Positions 1 through 7,059 of a stretch of DNA of 34,462 nt are shown here, in pieces. Within the stretch, counting starts at the first letter, position 1. Each line of letters begins with the position of its first letter. This stretch comes from Rhizobium sp. ASV20 (GTDB lineage Bacteria; Pseudomonadota; Alphaproteobacteria; Rhizobiales; Rhizobiaceae): the NCBI RefSeq assembly GCF_016429015.1, contig NZ_JAELTU010000074.1:1-34462 (forward strand), given 5' to 3'. The notes beneath the pieces are model-generated. The model had not been told where the DNA came from. It did not search any database and saw only the letters and a program-made list of their open reading frames with translations. The translations under genes were made by a program, and so were the position numbers.

Positions 1-135
1 GGCTATGTGACGATCGGGATTTTCGGCATGGCGCTGTTCCATGCTCTGGCGACCGCTCCGACCGGCATCGCCGGGCAGATATCCGGTCTGATCGCCTGGC
101 TCGGTAATAAGCTTTCTCGAGGGAGGGATCGATGA
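1..135 (+). CDS. Branched-chain-type (Liv) ABC transporter permease, C-terminal fragment
   Basis: Only the last 44 codons are inside the window; the reading frame is open from base 1 and stops with TGA at 133-135. The residues are hydrophobic and alternate with short polar stretches, ending in a basic tail, as expected for the cytoplasmic end of an inner-membrane permease. The stop overlaps the ATG of the next gene (ATGA at 132-135), an ATP-binding subunit of the Liv family, so this is most likely the LivM- or LivH-type subunit of the same importer. The fragment alone carries no diagnostic motif, so the assignment rests on context. Confidence 0.6.
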   Translation, partial: GYVTIGIFGMALFHALATAPTGIAGQISGLIAWLGNKLSRGRDR

Positions 136-836
136 TCAAGATCGACAATCTCGTCGTGCAATTCGGCGGCGTTAGGCCGATCAATGAACTGAGCGCCGTG
201 CTGACAGCTCCGGTGGCCGGTCTTATCGGCCCGAATGGCGCCGGTAAAACGACATTGCTCAACGTGCTCTCCGGCTTTGTCCGGCCGATCCAGGGCACCG
301 TGTCGCTGGGTGAGCAGCCGCTTCTGTCGATGTCGCCGCTTCAGCGCGTGCGTGCGGGCCTGCGTCGCTCGTTCCAGACGGAGCAGGTTGTCGAGGATCT
401 GACGGTCGCCGGCAACATCGCCGCGATCGCCGATCATGTCGTCCCCGTGGGGCACCGTTCCGGTGTGGTCGACCAGGCTCTGTCCTTCGTCGGTCTGATG
501 TCGGTTGCCGATCGGCTGGGACAATCCCTCAATCTGTTTCAGCGTCGTCTCGTCGAGCTTGCCAAATGTGTGGTCGGCAATCCGAAGCTCATCCTGCTCG
601 ATGAACCGGCGGCAGGGTTGACCGAGGAGGAGGGTAAGGCATTTCGCGAACTGGTTCTTCGCATCCCGGCGGAATTCAGGGCGCAGGTCCTGATCATCGA
701 TCACGATGTCGATCTGATCCGCTCGATGTGCAGCGAGACCATGGTGCTCGACTACGGCAAGCTTCTGGCGCTCGGTCCGACCCAAACCGTGCTGGCCGAT
801 CCCAACGTGCGCCGCGCCTATCTGGGGGAGTTCTAA
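132..836 (+). CDS. ABC transporter ATP-binding protein, LivG type, with degenerate signature motif
   Basis: A 234-residue ATPase that would power import of an amino acid-like or aromatic substrate through the Liv-type permeases. Walker A is GPNGAGKT at residues 33-40; the Q-loop lies in the segment FQTEQV, Walker B is LILLDEPAAGL and the switch histidine is in IIDHDVD. Length and the DEPAAGL wording fit LivG. The ABC signature is unusual: where LivG normally has a form of L-S/A-x-G-x-Q, this protein reads LNLFQRRLVELAK, so the glycine is lost. It overlaps the upstream permease by 4 nt and is 1 nt from the downstream LivF-type gene, so the three are translationally coupled. The substrate-binding protein lies outside the window. 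Confidence 0.88.
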   Translation: MIKIDNLVVQFGGVRPINELSAVLTAPVAGLIGPNGAGKTTLLNVLSGFVRPIQGTVSLGEQPLLSMSPLQRVRAGLRRSFQTEQVVEDLTVAGNIAAIADHVVPVGHRSGVVDQALSFVGLMSVADRLGQSLNLFQRRLVELAKCVVGNPKLILLDEPAAGLTEEEGKAFRELVLRIPAEFRAQVLIIDHDVDLIRSMCSETMVLDYGKLLALGPTQTVLADPNVRRAYLGEF

Positions 837-837
837 G

Positions 838-1554
838 ATGACCGGCACCTCACAAGTCCATGTGGAAAACCTTGTCGTTGAGCGTGGCGGCAAGCGTGTC
901 ATCCATGATGTTTCCTTCTCCGTGACCGCCGGCAAAGTCACGACGCTGCTTGGCGCCAATGGCGCGGGCAAGTCGAGCACCGTGATGGCCATGGCGGGCG
1001 TTTTGCCGCGCGGTGGCTCGGTGAGTCTCGACGGGGGCAAGCTCGATGGTTTTGCGCCTGATCGCATTCGCCGCGCTGGCCTTGCGCTCGTACCGGAAGG
1101 TCATCGCGTATTGGGGCAACTCTCCGTGGAGGATAACATCCTCGTGGCCGCCCTCGATCCGTCGGCTAACGGCCGCAAGCAGGGCCTGGAGCGCGCCTAC
1201 GAAATATTTCCCGAGCTTGCAGAGCGTCGGCGACAATCGGCGTCGGATCTATCCGGCGGCCAGAAGCAGATGGTGGCGATGGCCCAGGCTTTCGTTGCCA
1301 AGCCTCGCTTCATGATTGTCGACGAACTCTCTCTCGGTCTGGCGCCTGCCGTCGTGAAGCGGCTGGCTGAGGCGCTCAAGATTGCAGCGGCCGGCGGCAT
1401 CGGCGTTCTCCTGATCGAGCAGTTCGCCAACCTCGCCCTCGATCTTGCCGATCAGGCCCTGGTTCTGGAGCGCGGACGTCTCGTCTTTAACGGCTCTGCC
1501 GCCACCTTGAAGGCGCAGCCGGATATCCTCCACGGCGCTTATCTTGCCAGCTGA
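838..1554 (+). CDS. ABC transporter ATP-binding protein, LivF type
   Basis: A 238-residue ATPase, the second nucleotide-binding subunit of the importer at the left edge. It has Walker A GANGAGKSS near residues 38-46, a canonical signature DLSGGQKQM, Walker B FMIVDELSLGLAP and the H-loop LLIEQF. The VDELSLGLAP wording and the RAGLALVPEGHRVLGQLSVEDN stretch are typical of LivF. It begins 1 nt after the LivG-type stop and is followed 15 nt later by an SDR gene with a good ribosome binding site, so it belongs to one plus-strand operon. The substrate is unknown; the neighbouring aromatic-amine genes make an aromatic acid or amine plausible, but that is inference. Confidence 0.9.
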   Translation: MTGTSQVHVENLVVERGGKRVIHDVSFSVTAGKVTTLLGANGAGKSSTVMAMAGVLPRGGSVSLDGGKLDGFAPDRIRRAGLALVPEGHRVLGQLSVEDNILVAALDPSANGRKQGLERAYEIFPELAERRRQSASDLSGGQKQMVAMAQAFVAKPRFMIVDELSLGLAPAVVKRLAEALKIAAAGGIGVLLIEQFANLALDLADQALVLERGRLVFNGSAATLKAQPDILHGAYLAS

Positions 1555-1569
1555 CAGAAAGGAGCTACC

Positions 1570-2286
1570 ATGACGTTTTCTTCCGATCTTTTTGCCGGGC
1601 GCACAGTCGTCGTTACAGGAGGCACATCAGGCATAGGCGCTGCCAGCGTGCAGCGCTTTGCCGAGCTTGGTGCCCGAGTTGTGAGTTGCGGTCTCGGCGC
1701 GTCGAAGGCTCCCGTCGGGCTTCGGATCGAAAATCACGAGGTCGATGTGCTCGTACCGGGCGCGCTCGAAGATTTCTTCGCGGCCGTCGAGACCATCGAT
1801 GTCCTGGTGAATTGCACCGGGGTCAGCCGTGATCGCGGCGAATGGTCGAAGGCCGTGTTCGACGAAGTCATGACAATCAACCTGACTTCGGTCATGGATT
1901 GCTGCCGGCTCGCGCGCTCGCGCATGAGCAGCGGTTCGGCGATGGTCAACATCGCTTCGATGTACTCGACCTTTGGCGCCGCGGATCGTCCCGCCTATGC
2001 CGCGAGCAAGGGAGCGATCGTGCAGCTGACGAAATCGCTGGCGCAGGAATATGCGCAAGCCGGAATTCGCGTCAACGCGGTTGCGCCGGGCTGGATCGTC
2101 ACGCCGCTCAGCCGCGCGCTTTTTGCAGATGAGGCCGCTTCCGGGCCTATCCTTCAGCGCATCCCCGCGGGCCGGTGGGGTGCTGCTGAGGAAATCGCCG
2201 ATGCGATCATATTCCTTGCATCCAACGCGGCGCGTTATGTCACCGGCGCCTGCCTGCCGGTCGATGGCGGATATCTTACCTCTTGA
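1570..2286 (+). CDS. SDR family NAD(P)-dependent oxidoreductase
   Basis: A 238-residue classical short-chain dehydrogenase. The nucleotide-binding motif is TGGTSGIG near residues 16-23. The usual NAG motif reads NCTG, and the catalytic triad is visible as serine in VNIASMYS, then tyrosine and lysine in YAASK. The PG motif (VAPGWIVTPLS) and C-terminal PVDGGYLTS complete the fold. The start ATG has AAAGGAGC upstream. It sits at the end of the Liv-type transporter operon and next to an AraC regulator, so it probably oxidises or reduces an alcohol or ketone of the imported compound. The exact substrate cannot be read from the sequence. Confidence 0.88.
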   Translation: MTFSSDLFAGRTVVVTGGTSGIGAASVQRFAELGARVVSCGLGASKAPVGLRIENHEVDVLVPGALEDFFAAVETIDVLVNCTGVSRDRGEWSKAVFDEVMTINLTSVMDCCRLARSRMSSGSAMVNIASMYSTFGAADRPAYAASKGAIVQLTKSLAQEYAQAGIRVNAVAPGWIVTPLSRALFADEAASGPILQRIPAGRWGAAEEIADAIIFLASNAARYVTGACLPVDGGYLTS

Positions 2287-2297
2287 GGGTTTCTATC

Positions 2298-3242
2298 ATG
2301 GCTGCAGCGCTTCAACGTCATGTCGACATCGCCGGGGGGCGTGAGTTCGCCGGCCTCGCGCGCAATCTCTTCGGCAATGTTCGTCTTGATTTCGGAGCTG
2401 CCGACGAGAACAAGAGCCGCATGATCTCAGCGATGCTTGGCGCCTGCCGCCTGACGCGGTTGGAGGCCGATCGGCATGTCGTTTTCGGCGAACGTGTCAT
2501 GGCGGAACCAGACGATCCGGACGCGATCAAGCTGATCCTGCAGACAGAGGGAGTTGCGTCGTTGATGCAGGGCGGACAGCATGCGCCGGTCCAATCCGAT
2601 GCTCTTGTCATCTATGACCCGCGCCGGCCCTATGTGCTGACCAACAGCACGCCCGTGCGCCAGCTTCTGCTTCAACTGCCGCGGCATGCACTCTCTAACA
2701 GCGCCATCGCGCGGCTGACGACACCATTCACGGCGCATGCGGAGCAGGATGGCATGTGCCGCATCCTGCTGTCGTTGATGGAATCGACGATGCATGAGAT
2801 CGGCCATCTCGATGAGGCACGACGCGCCGGCATCGGCCAGACGATGATTGATCTCGTTCGCACCGTGATCGGCGCAGACTTGCAGCCAGCAAGACCGGTT
2901 GCCAACCCTTTGGATTTGCTTCTGCAGCGGATCAAGGACTTTGTAGAGAGCAACGTCGAGCGGCCGGATCTAACCATCACAATGATCGCGCGTCGGATGG
3001 GCTGCTCGGTACGCTATGTCTATCGGGCATTCGAGGTCGAATGCCTGACGCCTTCCGACTATATTTGGAATTTGCGTCTGCAGAAGGCTGCCGCGCAGTT
3101 GCGAGATGCCGGAGGCTATGCCGGAGAAATATCCGAGATCGCTTTTGCGCTCGGTTTTTCATCAAGTGCGCATTTTTCCCGAGCCTTTCGCAATCGCTTT
3201 GGTGTTTCTCCTTCGCAATGGCGTCGGGCCGCGGCTGTATAA
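2298..3242 (+). CDS. AraC family transcriptional regulator
   Basis: A 314-residue regulator. The C-terminal third carries two helix-turn-helix units (DLTITMIARRMGCSVRYVYRAF, then ISEIAFALGFSSSAHFSRAF) followed by the family ending FGVSPSQWRR; the N-terminal two thirds resemble the AraC-binding-like-2 sensor domain. An in-frame TTG at 2283 overlaps the SDR stop, but ATG at 2298 is preferred because TTGAGGG lies 8 nt upstream of it. It is the last gene of the plus-strand transporter-SDR operon and faces the SnoaL-like gene across a hairpin. It probably controls the left-edge transporter operon, possibly the 3282-5267 operon too; no binding site could be assigned. Confidence 0.87.
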   Translation: MAAALQRHVDIAGGREFAGLARNLFGNVRLDFGAADENKSRMISAMLGACRLTRLEADRHVVFGERVMAEPDDPDAIKLILQTEGVASLMQGGQHAPVQSDALVIYDPRRPYVLTNSTPVRQLLLQLPRHALSNSAIARLTTPFTAHAEQDGMCRILLSLMESTMHEIGHLDEARRAGIGQTMIDLVRTVIGADLQPARPVANPLDLLLQRIKDFVESNVERPDLTITMIARRMGCSVRYVYRAFEVECLTPSDYIWNLRLQKAAAQLRDAGGYAGEISEIAFALGFSSSAHFSRAFRNRFGVSPSQWRRAAAV

Positions 3243-3244
3243 AG

Positions 3245-3275
3245 GAGGCGGCCGGACGTTGGGTCCCGCCGCCTC
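3245..3275. terminator. Bidirectional hairpin terminator between convergent genes
   Basis: Arms GAGGCGGC (3245-3252) and GCCGCCTC (3268-3275) pair perfectly, and inside the loop GGAC and GTCC can pair as well. The hairpin fills the 39-nt gap between the AraC stop and the SnoaL-like stop. There is no clear T-run on either side, so termination strength is uncertain. Confidence 0.6.
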
Positions 3276-3281
3276 GACCGA

Positions 3282-3671
3282 TCACCGCATCGATTCTACC
3301 ACCCGAAGCGTATCGGTGAACTGTTCGAACCGGCGGATCTTATCCTGTGCCACGCTCCAGACATGCACGACACGGGCCTTGAACGGCTTGCCCGTCTGCT
3401 TGCTGGTGCCCGTGTACTCGCCGATGGCGACCACGTCGTTGCCGGCGTCGAGGAGCCGTTCGAGCGTGAACGTGTATCCGTCAAATAACTGGCCGAGCGC
3501 CTGAAAGACGTTCTTGAAGATTTCCTGCGGGCCGACATAGGTGCCGACGCAGGGAAAGCCGTCCATCTCGGTCCAACGGCAATCCGGCGCGATGTCCGCC
3601 AGCATGCCATCCATGTCGCGGCGAAGATTGGCGTCGTAATGGGCCTTTACAATATCGAAAGCTGTTCGCAT
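3282..3671 (-). CDS. SnoaL-like / NTF2-fold protein
   Basis: A small protein (129 residues from ATG 3671) with the features of the SnoaL-like polyketide cyclase / NTF2 superfamily: an N-terminal helix with AHYDANLRRDMDGMLADIAPDCRWTE split across two strands, the turn FPCVGTYVGPQEIF, and a C-terminal sheet with VAIGEYTGT and KPFKARVVHVW. An alternative GTG at 3686 overlaps the upstream stop, but AAGGA lies 7 nt before ATG 3671. It is the last gene of the SDR-MoaF-SnoaL unit. Family members range from isomerases and hydrolases to non-catalytic binders, so no reaction is assigned; acting on the same metabolite as its SDR and MoaF neighbours is an inference. Confidence 0.75.
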   Translation of the reverse strand: MRTAFDIVKAHYDANLRRDMDGMLADIAPDCRWTEMDGFPCVGTYVGPQEIFKNVFQALGQLFDGYTFTLERLLDAGNDVVAIGEYTGTSKQTGKPFKARVVHVWSVAQDKIRRFEQFTDTLRVVESMR

Positions 3672-3682
3672 CGTGTTGTCCT

Positions 3683-4462
3683 TCACACTGGTTCCTGGCC
3701 GGGCAGGTAATAGGTCATCGAGGCCTTGCGGATGAACGCACCAGCCGGGCTGTTCTGGATCCGTCCGTCGCCGGTGATGCCCAGGAACTTGCCGGTCGAG
3801 CGCATGTCATTGAAATTGTAGAAGAATGTCGATGCGACCGCGATCTTGAATTCGCGGAATGTGAAGATGTACTGGTTCTCGTCGAACTTGTAAGTGGTGG
3901 TCAGGTCGACGTCGCCATGGCCGCGCTGAACGCCAACGAGGCATTGCCAGGCATAGCGCTGCGAAGACAGATAGGTGTGTTCGTAAACATGATTGGGGCT
4001 GTAGGTGAAATGCGCCCTGAGCCCGATCAGGTCACGGCTTTCCGCCGGCGCCTGGCCGCTCACGACGCCACCCTCGATGATGCCGGGCCGGAAGATCTGG
4101 GCCACCTGCGGCTCGCCGACCGACTCTTTCAGGTCGCGAACGATCGAATAGATCGACAGGGCGCGGCGCGTCTCGACGTTGAGGATCAGCGTTTCCGCTT
4201 CCTTGGAGCGTCCGGCAAAGACGATCTCGACGAAATAGGTATTCGGCGCGACTTCGATGACCTCGGCCTTATCCGTGGCGCTGTCCTTGCCGTCGGACCA
4301 TTTGACGTCTTCCTTGCCGAAGGCAAGCTCCAGCTTGCGGCCGTCGTCGAAGGCGACTTTGTGCGACGAACCGGCAAGAGCATCCGTCGCCGGCAGCCGG
4401 TTCGTGTCGATGCCGTAGGCGAATTGATCGTAGGTTTTCCAATCCTTTGGATTCTGGTTCAT
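3683..4462 (-). CDS. MoaF-family protein (monoamine-regulon MoaF, not Moco biosynthesis)
   Basis: A 259-residue protein with the two-part MoaF layout: an N-terminal beta-rich domain (residues about 1-110) and a C-terminal lipocalin-like domain with YEHTYLSSQRYAWQCL and ITGDGRIQNSPAGAF. From memory, the family was named after a gene of the monoamine-inducible (tyramine) regulon of Klebsiella; the label molybdenum cofactor biosynthesis protein F seems to come from a name clash. A location in an aromatic-amine island fits that origin. ATG 4462 is chosen because GGGGGAGGAAAC lies just upstream; an in-frame TTG at 4489 would overlap the preceding SDR gene. The biochemical role of the family is, as far as I know, unsettled. 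Confidence 0.78.
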   Translation of the reverse strand: MNQNPKDWKTYDQFAYGIDTNRLPATDALAGSSHKVAFDDGRKLELAFGKEDVKWSDGKDSATDKAEVIEVAPNTYFVEIVFAGRSKEAETLILNVETRRALSIYSIVRDLKESVGEPQVAQIFRPGIIEGGVVSGQAPAESRDLIGLRAHFTYSPNHVYEHTYLSSQRYAWQCLVGVQRGHGDVDLTTTYKFDENQYIFTFREFKIAVASTFFYNFNDMRSTGKFLGITGDGRIQNSPAGAFIRKASMTYYLPGQEPV

Positions 4463-4478
4463 GCGTGTTTCCTCCCCC

Positions 4479-5267
4479 TTAATCCACAAATGCCAGTGTC
4501 GGCAGGTCGACCGTGCCGGCGCCGCCGTCGACGGTCAGGACTGCGCCGTTGATCATCGAAGCTTCGCCCGAAGCGAGGAAGCAGACGGCATTGGCGACGT
4601 CTTCGGCGGTTGCCGGCTGGCCGAGCGGCACGTCCTTGGTGACGAGCGCATAGGCTTCCTCGATGCTGTTCAGCTTGTACTTCTCGACGATGAATTCCAT
4701 CTGTTCGTCGGCCATGGCGGTCGTGACCCAGCCTGGGCATACGGTGTTGGTGCGCACGCCCTTGCGGCCGTAGTCGCGCGCCAGCGATTTCGCAAGGCCG
4801 ATGCAGCCGTGCTTCATGGTGACGTAGCCTGCGGCATCCGGCCCGGCAAAAAGCCCGGCGATCGAGGCGAGAACGACAATGTTGCCCTTGTTCTTGATGA
4901 GATGGGGCAGAGATTCGCGCGCGCTGACGAAGGCGGTGTTGAGGTTGAGACGAACGGCGAGATCCCATGTCTCATCCGACATGCTGACCGTCGGTCCGAC
5001 ACCGTGGCCGCCGGCATTGGCGATCAGGATGTCGAGCCCGCCATAGGTCTCGACGACTTTCTCCACGGCAGCCCTCATCGCGGCGCCATCGGCAGCATCG
5101 GCCGCAACGACAGTTGCGCCGATCTCTTCGGCAACGCTTCTAAGCGGCTCGGGACGCCGTCCGACGAGCACGACATTGCCGCCTTCTTGCCGGATGCGGC
5201 GCGCGACCGCTGCGCCGATGCCTGTACCACCACCGGTAATCAGGGCCGTCTTGTTCTTGAAACGCAT
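4479..5267 (-). CDS. SDR family NAD(P)-dependent oxidoreductase
   Basis: A 262-residue classical SDR. The cofactor motif is TGGGTGIG near residues 11-18, followed by NAG (ANAGGHG), catalytic serine in VVLASIAG, and tyrosine and lysine in YVTMK. CPGWVTTAM and LTVDGGAG close the core. The start has GAGGAGGAAAC immediately upstream. It heads the three-gene minus-strand unit SDR-MoaF-SnoaL, 16 nt ahead of the MoaF gene, and is separated from hpaI by a 170-nt gap with a strong hairpin. The pathway step is unknown; oxidation of a side-chain alcohol of an aromatic amine derivative is one possibility. Confidence 0.87.
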   Translation of the reverse strand: MRFKNKTALITGGGTGIGAAVARRIRQEGGNVVLVGRRPEPLRSVAEEIGATVVAADAADGAAMRAAVEKVVETYGGLDILIANAGGHGVGPTVSMSDETWDLAVRLNLNTAFVSARESLPHLIKNKGNIVVLASIAGLFAGPDAAGYVTMKHGCIGLAKSLARDYGRKGVRTNTVCPGWVTTAMADEQMEFIVEKYKLNSIEEAYALVTKDVPLGQPATAEDVANAVCFLASGEASMINGAVLTVDGGAGTVDLPTLAFVD

Positions 5268-5397
5268 GTTTCCTCCTCTTGGATTTCCGGATCATCATGG
5301 CCGATGCGGTCGTAGACGTCGCGTCCAGCTGTGCAGTTCGTTTTGACTGAGCGTGCACAACGCGTCCGATCACATGGCTCCTCCACCCTGTGATTGG
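5268..5397 (-). promoter_or_regulatory. Intergenic leader of the SDR-MoaF-SnoaL unit with TGTGCA inverted repeat
   Basis: This gap lies between the hpaI terminator-like hairpin and the SDR start. It contains TGTGCA (5330-5335) and TGCACA (5354-5359) as an inverted repeat with an 18-nt spacer. It also holds an orphan Shine-Dalgarno-like GGAGGAG on the minus strand (5378-5384) directly before ATG-TGA. No confident -35/-10 pair was found. It probably holds the promoter for the three downstream genes. Confidence 0.35.
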
Positions 5398-5431
5398 CAA
5401 ACGCCTCCCACTGGTCTGCGGGAGGCGTTTG
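5398..5431 (-). terminator. Terminator-like hairpin after hpaI
   Basis: CAAACGCCTCCC (5398-5409) and GGGAGGCGTTTG (5420-5431) form a perfect 12-bp stem with a 10-nt loop, starting 6 nt past the hpaI stop. The only Ts on the minus strand are within the end of the stem, so it may be a terminator or an mRNA-stabilising structure. It divides the long hpa operon from the SDR-MoaF-SnoaL unit. Confidence 0.6.
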
Positions 5432-5437
5432 CGGAGA

Positions 5438-6244
5438 TCAGTAGACCTTCGCGTCAGCCGGCGGCCTGGCGGCTTCGGCCTTCTTGAAGTCGTCCAGAAG
5501 CTTGGTGGTGGCATTGGCGAGAAGCGTGACGTCGTTGCCGATTGCGACGAATGTCGCACCAAGTTCGAGATAGCGTTTGGCCAACGAGAGATCGCCGATC
5601 AGGATGCCAGCCGCTTTGCCATGTGCCTGGATTTTCGCGAGCGCCTTCTCGACCTCCGCCTGCACTTCCGGCGCGCCCGGCTTGCCGAGATAGCCCATGT
5701 CGGCAGCGAGATCGGCAGGGCCGATAAAGACGCCGTCGACGCCATCCGTCGAGGCGATGGCATCAAGCGCTTCAAGTCCCGCACGGCTTTCCACCTGCAG
5801 GAGCAGGCAGATCTCGTCATTGGCCGTCGGCAGGTAGTCGGGGATGCGATTGAAGGCGGAGGCGCGAGCAAGTGCGGCGCCGACGCCGCGCACGCCATGC
5901 GGCGGATAGCGCACGGCCTTGACCATGGTCTCGGCCATTTCCTTGCTATCGACCATCGGGATGAGCAGGGTCTGAGCGCCGATATCGAGCATCTGCTTGA
6001 TGATCCAGGTCTCGCCGATCGGCGGGCGGATGATTGCGTGGCTCGTAGTGCCCTTCATTGCCTGCAGTTGCGAGACCAGAAGCGGCACGTCGTTCGGCGC
6101 ATGCTCGGCGTCGAGCAGGAGCCAATCGTAACCGGCGCCTGCTGAGATTTCGACCGTGTAGGCATTAGCGAGGGCCTGCCAGAGGCCGATCTGCGCCCGC
6201 CCTTCCTTCAGTGCCTGTTTAAAGAGGTTCTTGGGCGCAGGCAT
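5438..6244 (-). CDS. hpaI: 4-hydroxy-2-oxoheptanedioate aldolase HpaI
   Basis: A 268-residue class II (metal-dependent) aldolase of the HpcH/HpaI family. It cleaves 4-hydroxy-2-oxoheptanedioate to pyruvate and succinic semialdehyde, the last carbon-carbon cleavage of the homoprotocatechuate pathway. The family signatures are present: GLWQALANAY, the histidine in LLLDAEHAPND, the metal-binding glutamate in LLQVESRAG and aspartate in GPADLAADMG. Length matches the E. coli enzyme. ATG has AAGGAGT upstream. It follows hpaH by 11 nt and is the last gene before the 5398-5431 hairpin. The product is handled by the GabD-like dehydrogenase encoded upstream in the same operon. Confidence 0.93.
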   Translation of the reverse strand: MPAPKNLFKQALKEGRAQIGLWQALANAYTVEISAGAGYDWLLLDAEHAPNDVPLLVSQLQAMKGTTSHAIIRPPIGETWIIKQMLDIGAQTLLIPMVDSKEMAETMVKAVRYPPHGVRGVGAALARASAFNRIPDYLPTANDEICLLLQVESRAGLEALDAIASTDGVDGVFIGPADLAADMGYLGKPGAPEVQAEVEKALAKIQAHGKAAGILIGDLSLAKRYLELGATFVAIGNDVTLLANATTKLLDDFKKAEAARPPADAKVY

Positions 6245-6255
6245 GTCTTACTCCT

Positions 6256-7059
6256 TCATGCAAAGAACAGGCTGACCGATCCGTATGGACCGAAGTCGGC
6301 AGTGATCGTATCGCCGTGGCGCGCCTCGATCGGGCGGATGAACGAACCTGCAAGCACAATCTGGCCGGCTTCGATACCGTCGCCATATTGTGACAGGCGA
6401 TTGGCAAGCCAGGCGATGCCGCGTGCAGGCTGGTTCAGAACGCCGGCGCCAAGACCGGTTTCCTCGACCTCGGCATTGCGACTGACAATCGCGCCCATCC
6501 AGCGCATGTCGATCTGGTCGGGCCGCACTGCGCGGCCGCCGGTGACGATGCCGGCATTGGCCGCGTTGTCGGAGATCGTATCGACGATGGTGCGCGCCTT
6601 CTTCGTCTCTGGGTCGACTCGGAGGATACGGGTGTCGAGGATCTCAAGAGCAGGGGTCACGTAGTCGGTGGCATTAAGCACATCGAAGATGGAGACGTTC
6701 GGCCCTTTGAGCGGTGCCTTCATGACGAAGGCGATCTCAGCCTCGATGCGCGGCTGGATGAAGCGGTCGGCCGGCACGGTCGCGCCATCCTCGAAGATCA
6801 TGTCGTCGAGGAGCACGCCGGAGTCCGGGATGTTGATGTTGAGGGCATATTGCATTGCCTTCGACGTCAGCCCGATCTTCCAGCCGATCGGTTTGCGGCC
6901 GGCTGCTATCTTCTTCTTCACCCATGCACTCTGGACGGCATAGGAATCGTCCATGGTCATCTGCGGGTGCTTCAGCGACAGGAGCCCGGTCTGAACGCGC
7001 GTCCGCTCGGCCTGGTCGAGGCTCTCGGCTGCGGCCTGGATTTCATCTTGCGACAGCAT
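6256..7059 (-). CDS. hpaH: 2-oxo-hept-4-ene-1,7-dioate hydratase HpaH
   Basis: A 267-residue hydratase of the MhpD/HpaH group of the FAH superfamily. It adds water to 2-oxohept-4-ene-1,7-dioate to give 4-hydroxy-2-oxoheptanedioate, the substrate of HpaI. Recognisable blocks are KPIGWKIGLTSKAMQ near residues 36-50, DSGVLLDDMIFEDG, the metal-ligand stretch PRIEAEIAFVMK, and the C-terminal GDTITADFGPYGSVSLFF. The start overlaps the upstream hpaG stop by one base (TGATG), so the two are coupled. Order hpaG-hpaH-hpaI follows the order of reactions. Confidence 0.93.
   Translation of the reverse strand: MLSQDEIQAAAESLDQAERTRVQTGLLSLKHPQMTMDDSYAVQSAWVKKKIAAGRKPIGWKIGLTSKAMQYALNINIPDSGVLLDDMIFEDGATVPADRFIQPRIEAEIAFVMKAPLKGPNVSIFDVLNATDYVTPALEILDTRILRVDPETKKARTIVDTISDNAANAGIVTGGRAVRPDQIDMRWMGAIVSRNAEVEETGLGAGVLNQPARGIAWLANRLSQYGDGIEAGQIVLAGSFIRPIEARHGDTITADFGPYGSVSLFFA

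Noticed and set aside
3683..4462. Reading the MoaF-family gene as molybdenum cofactor biosynthesis
   Set aside because: No other Moco gene is nearby, and the family name derives, as I recall, from the monoamine regulon. The database label looks like a name clash.
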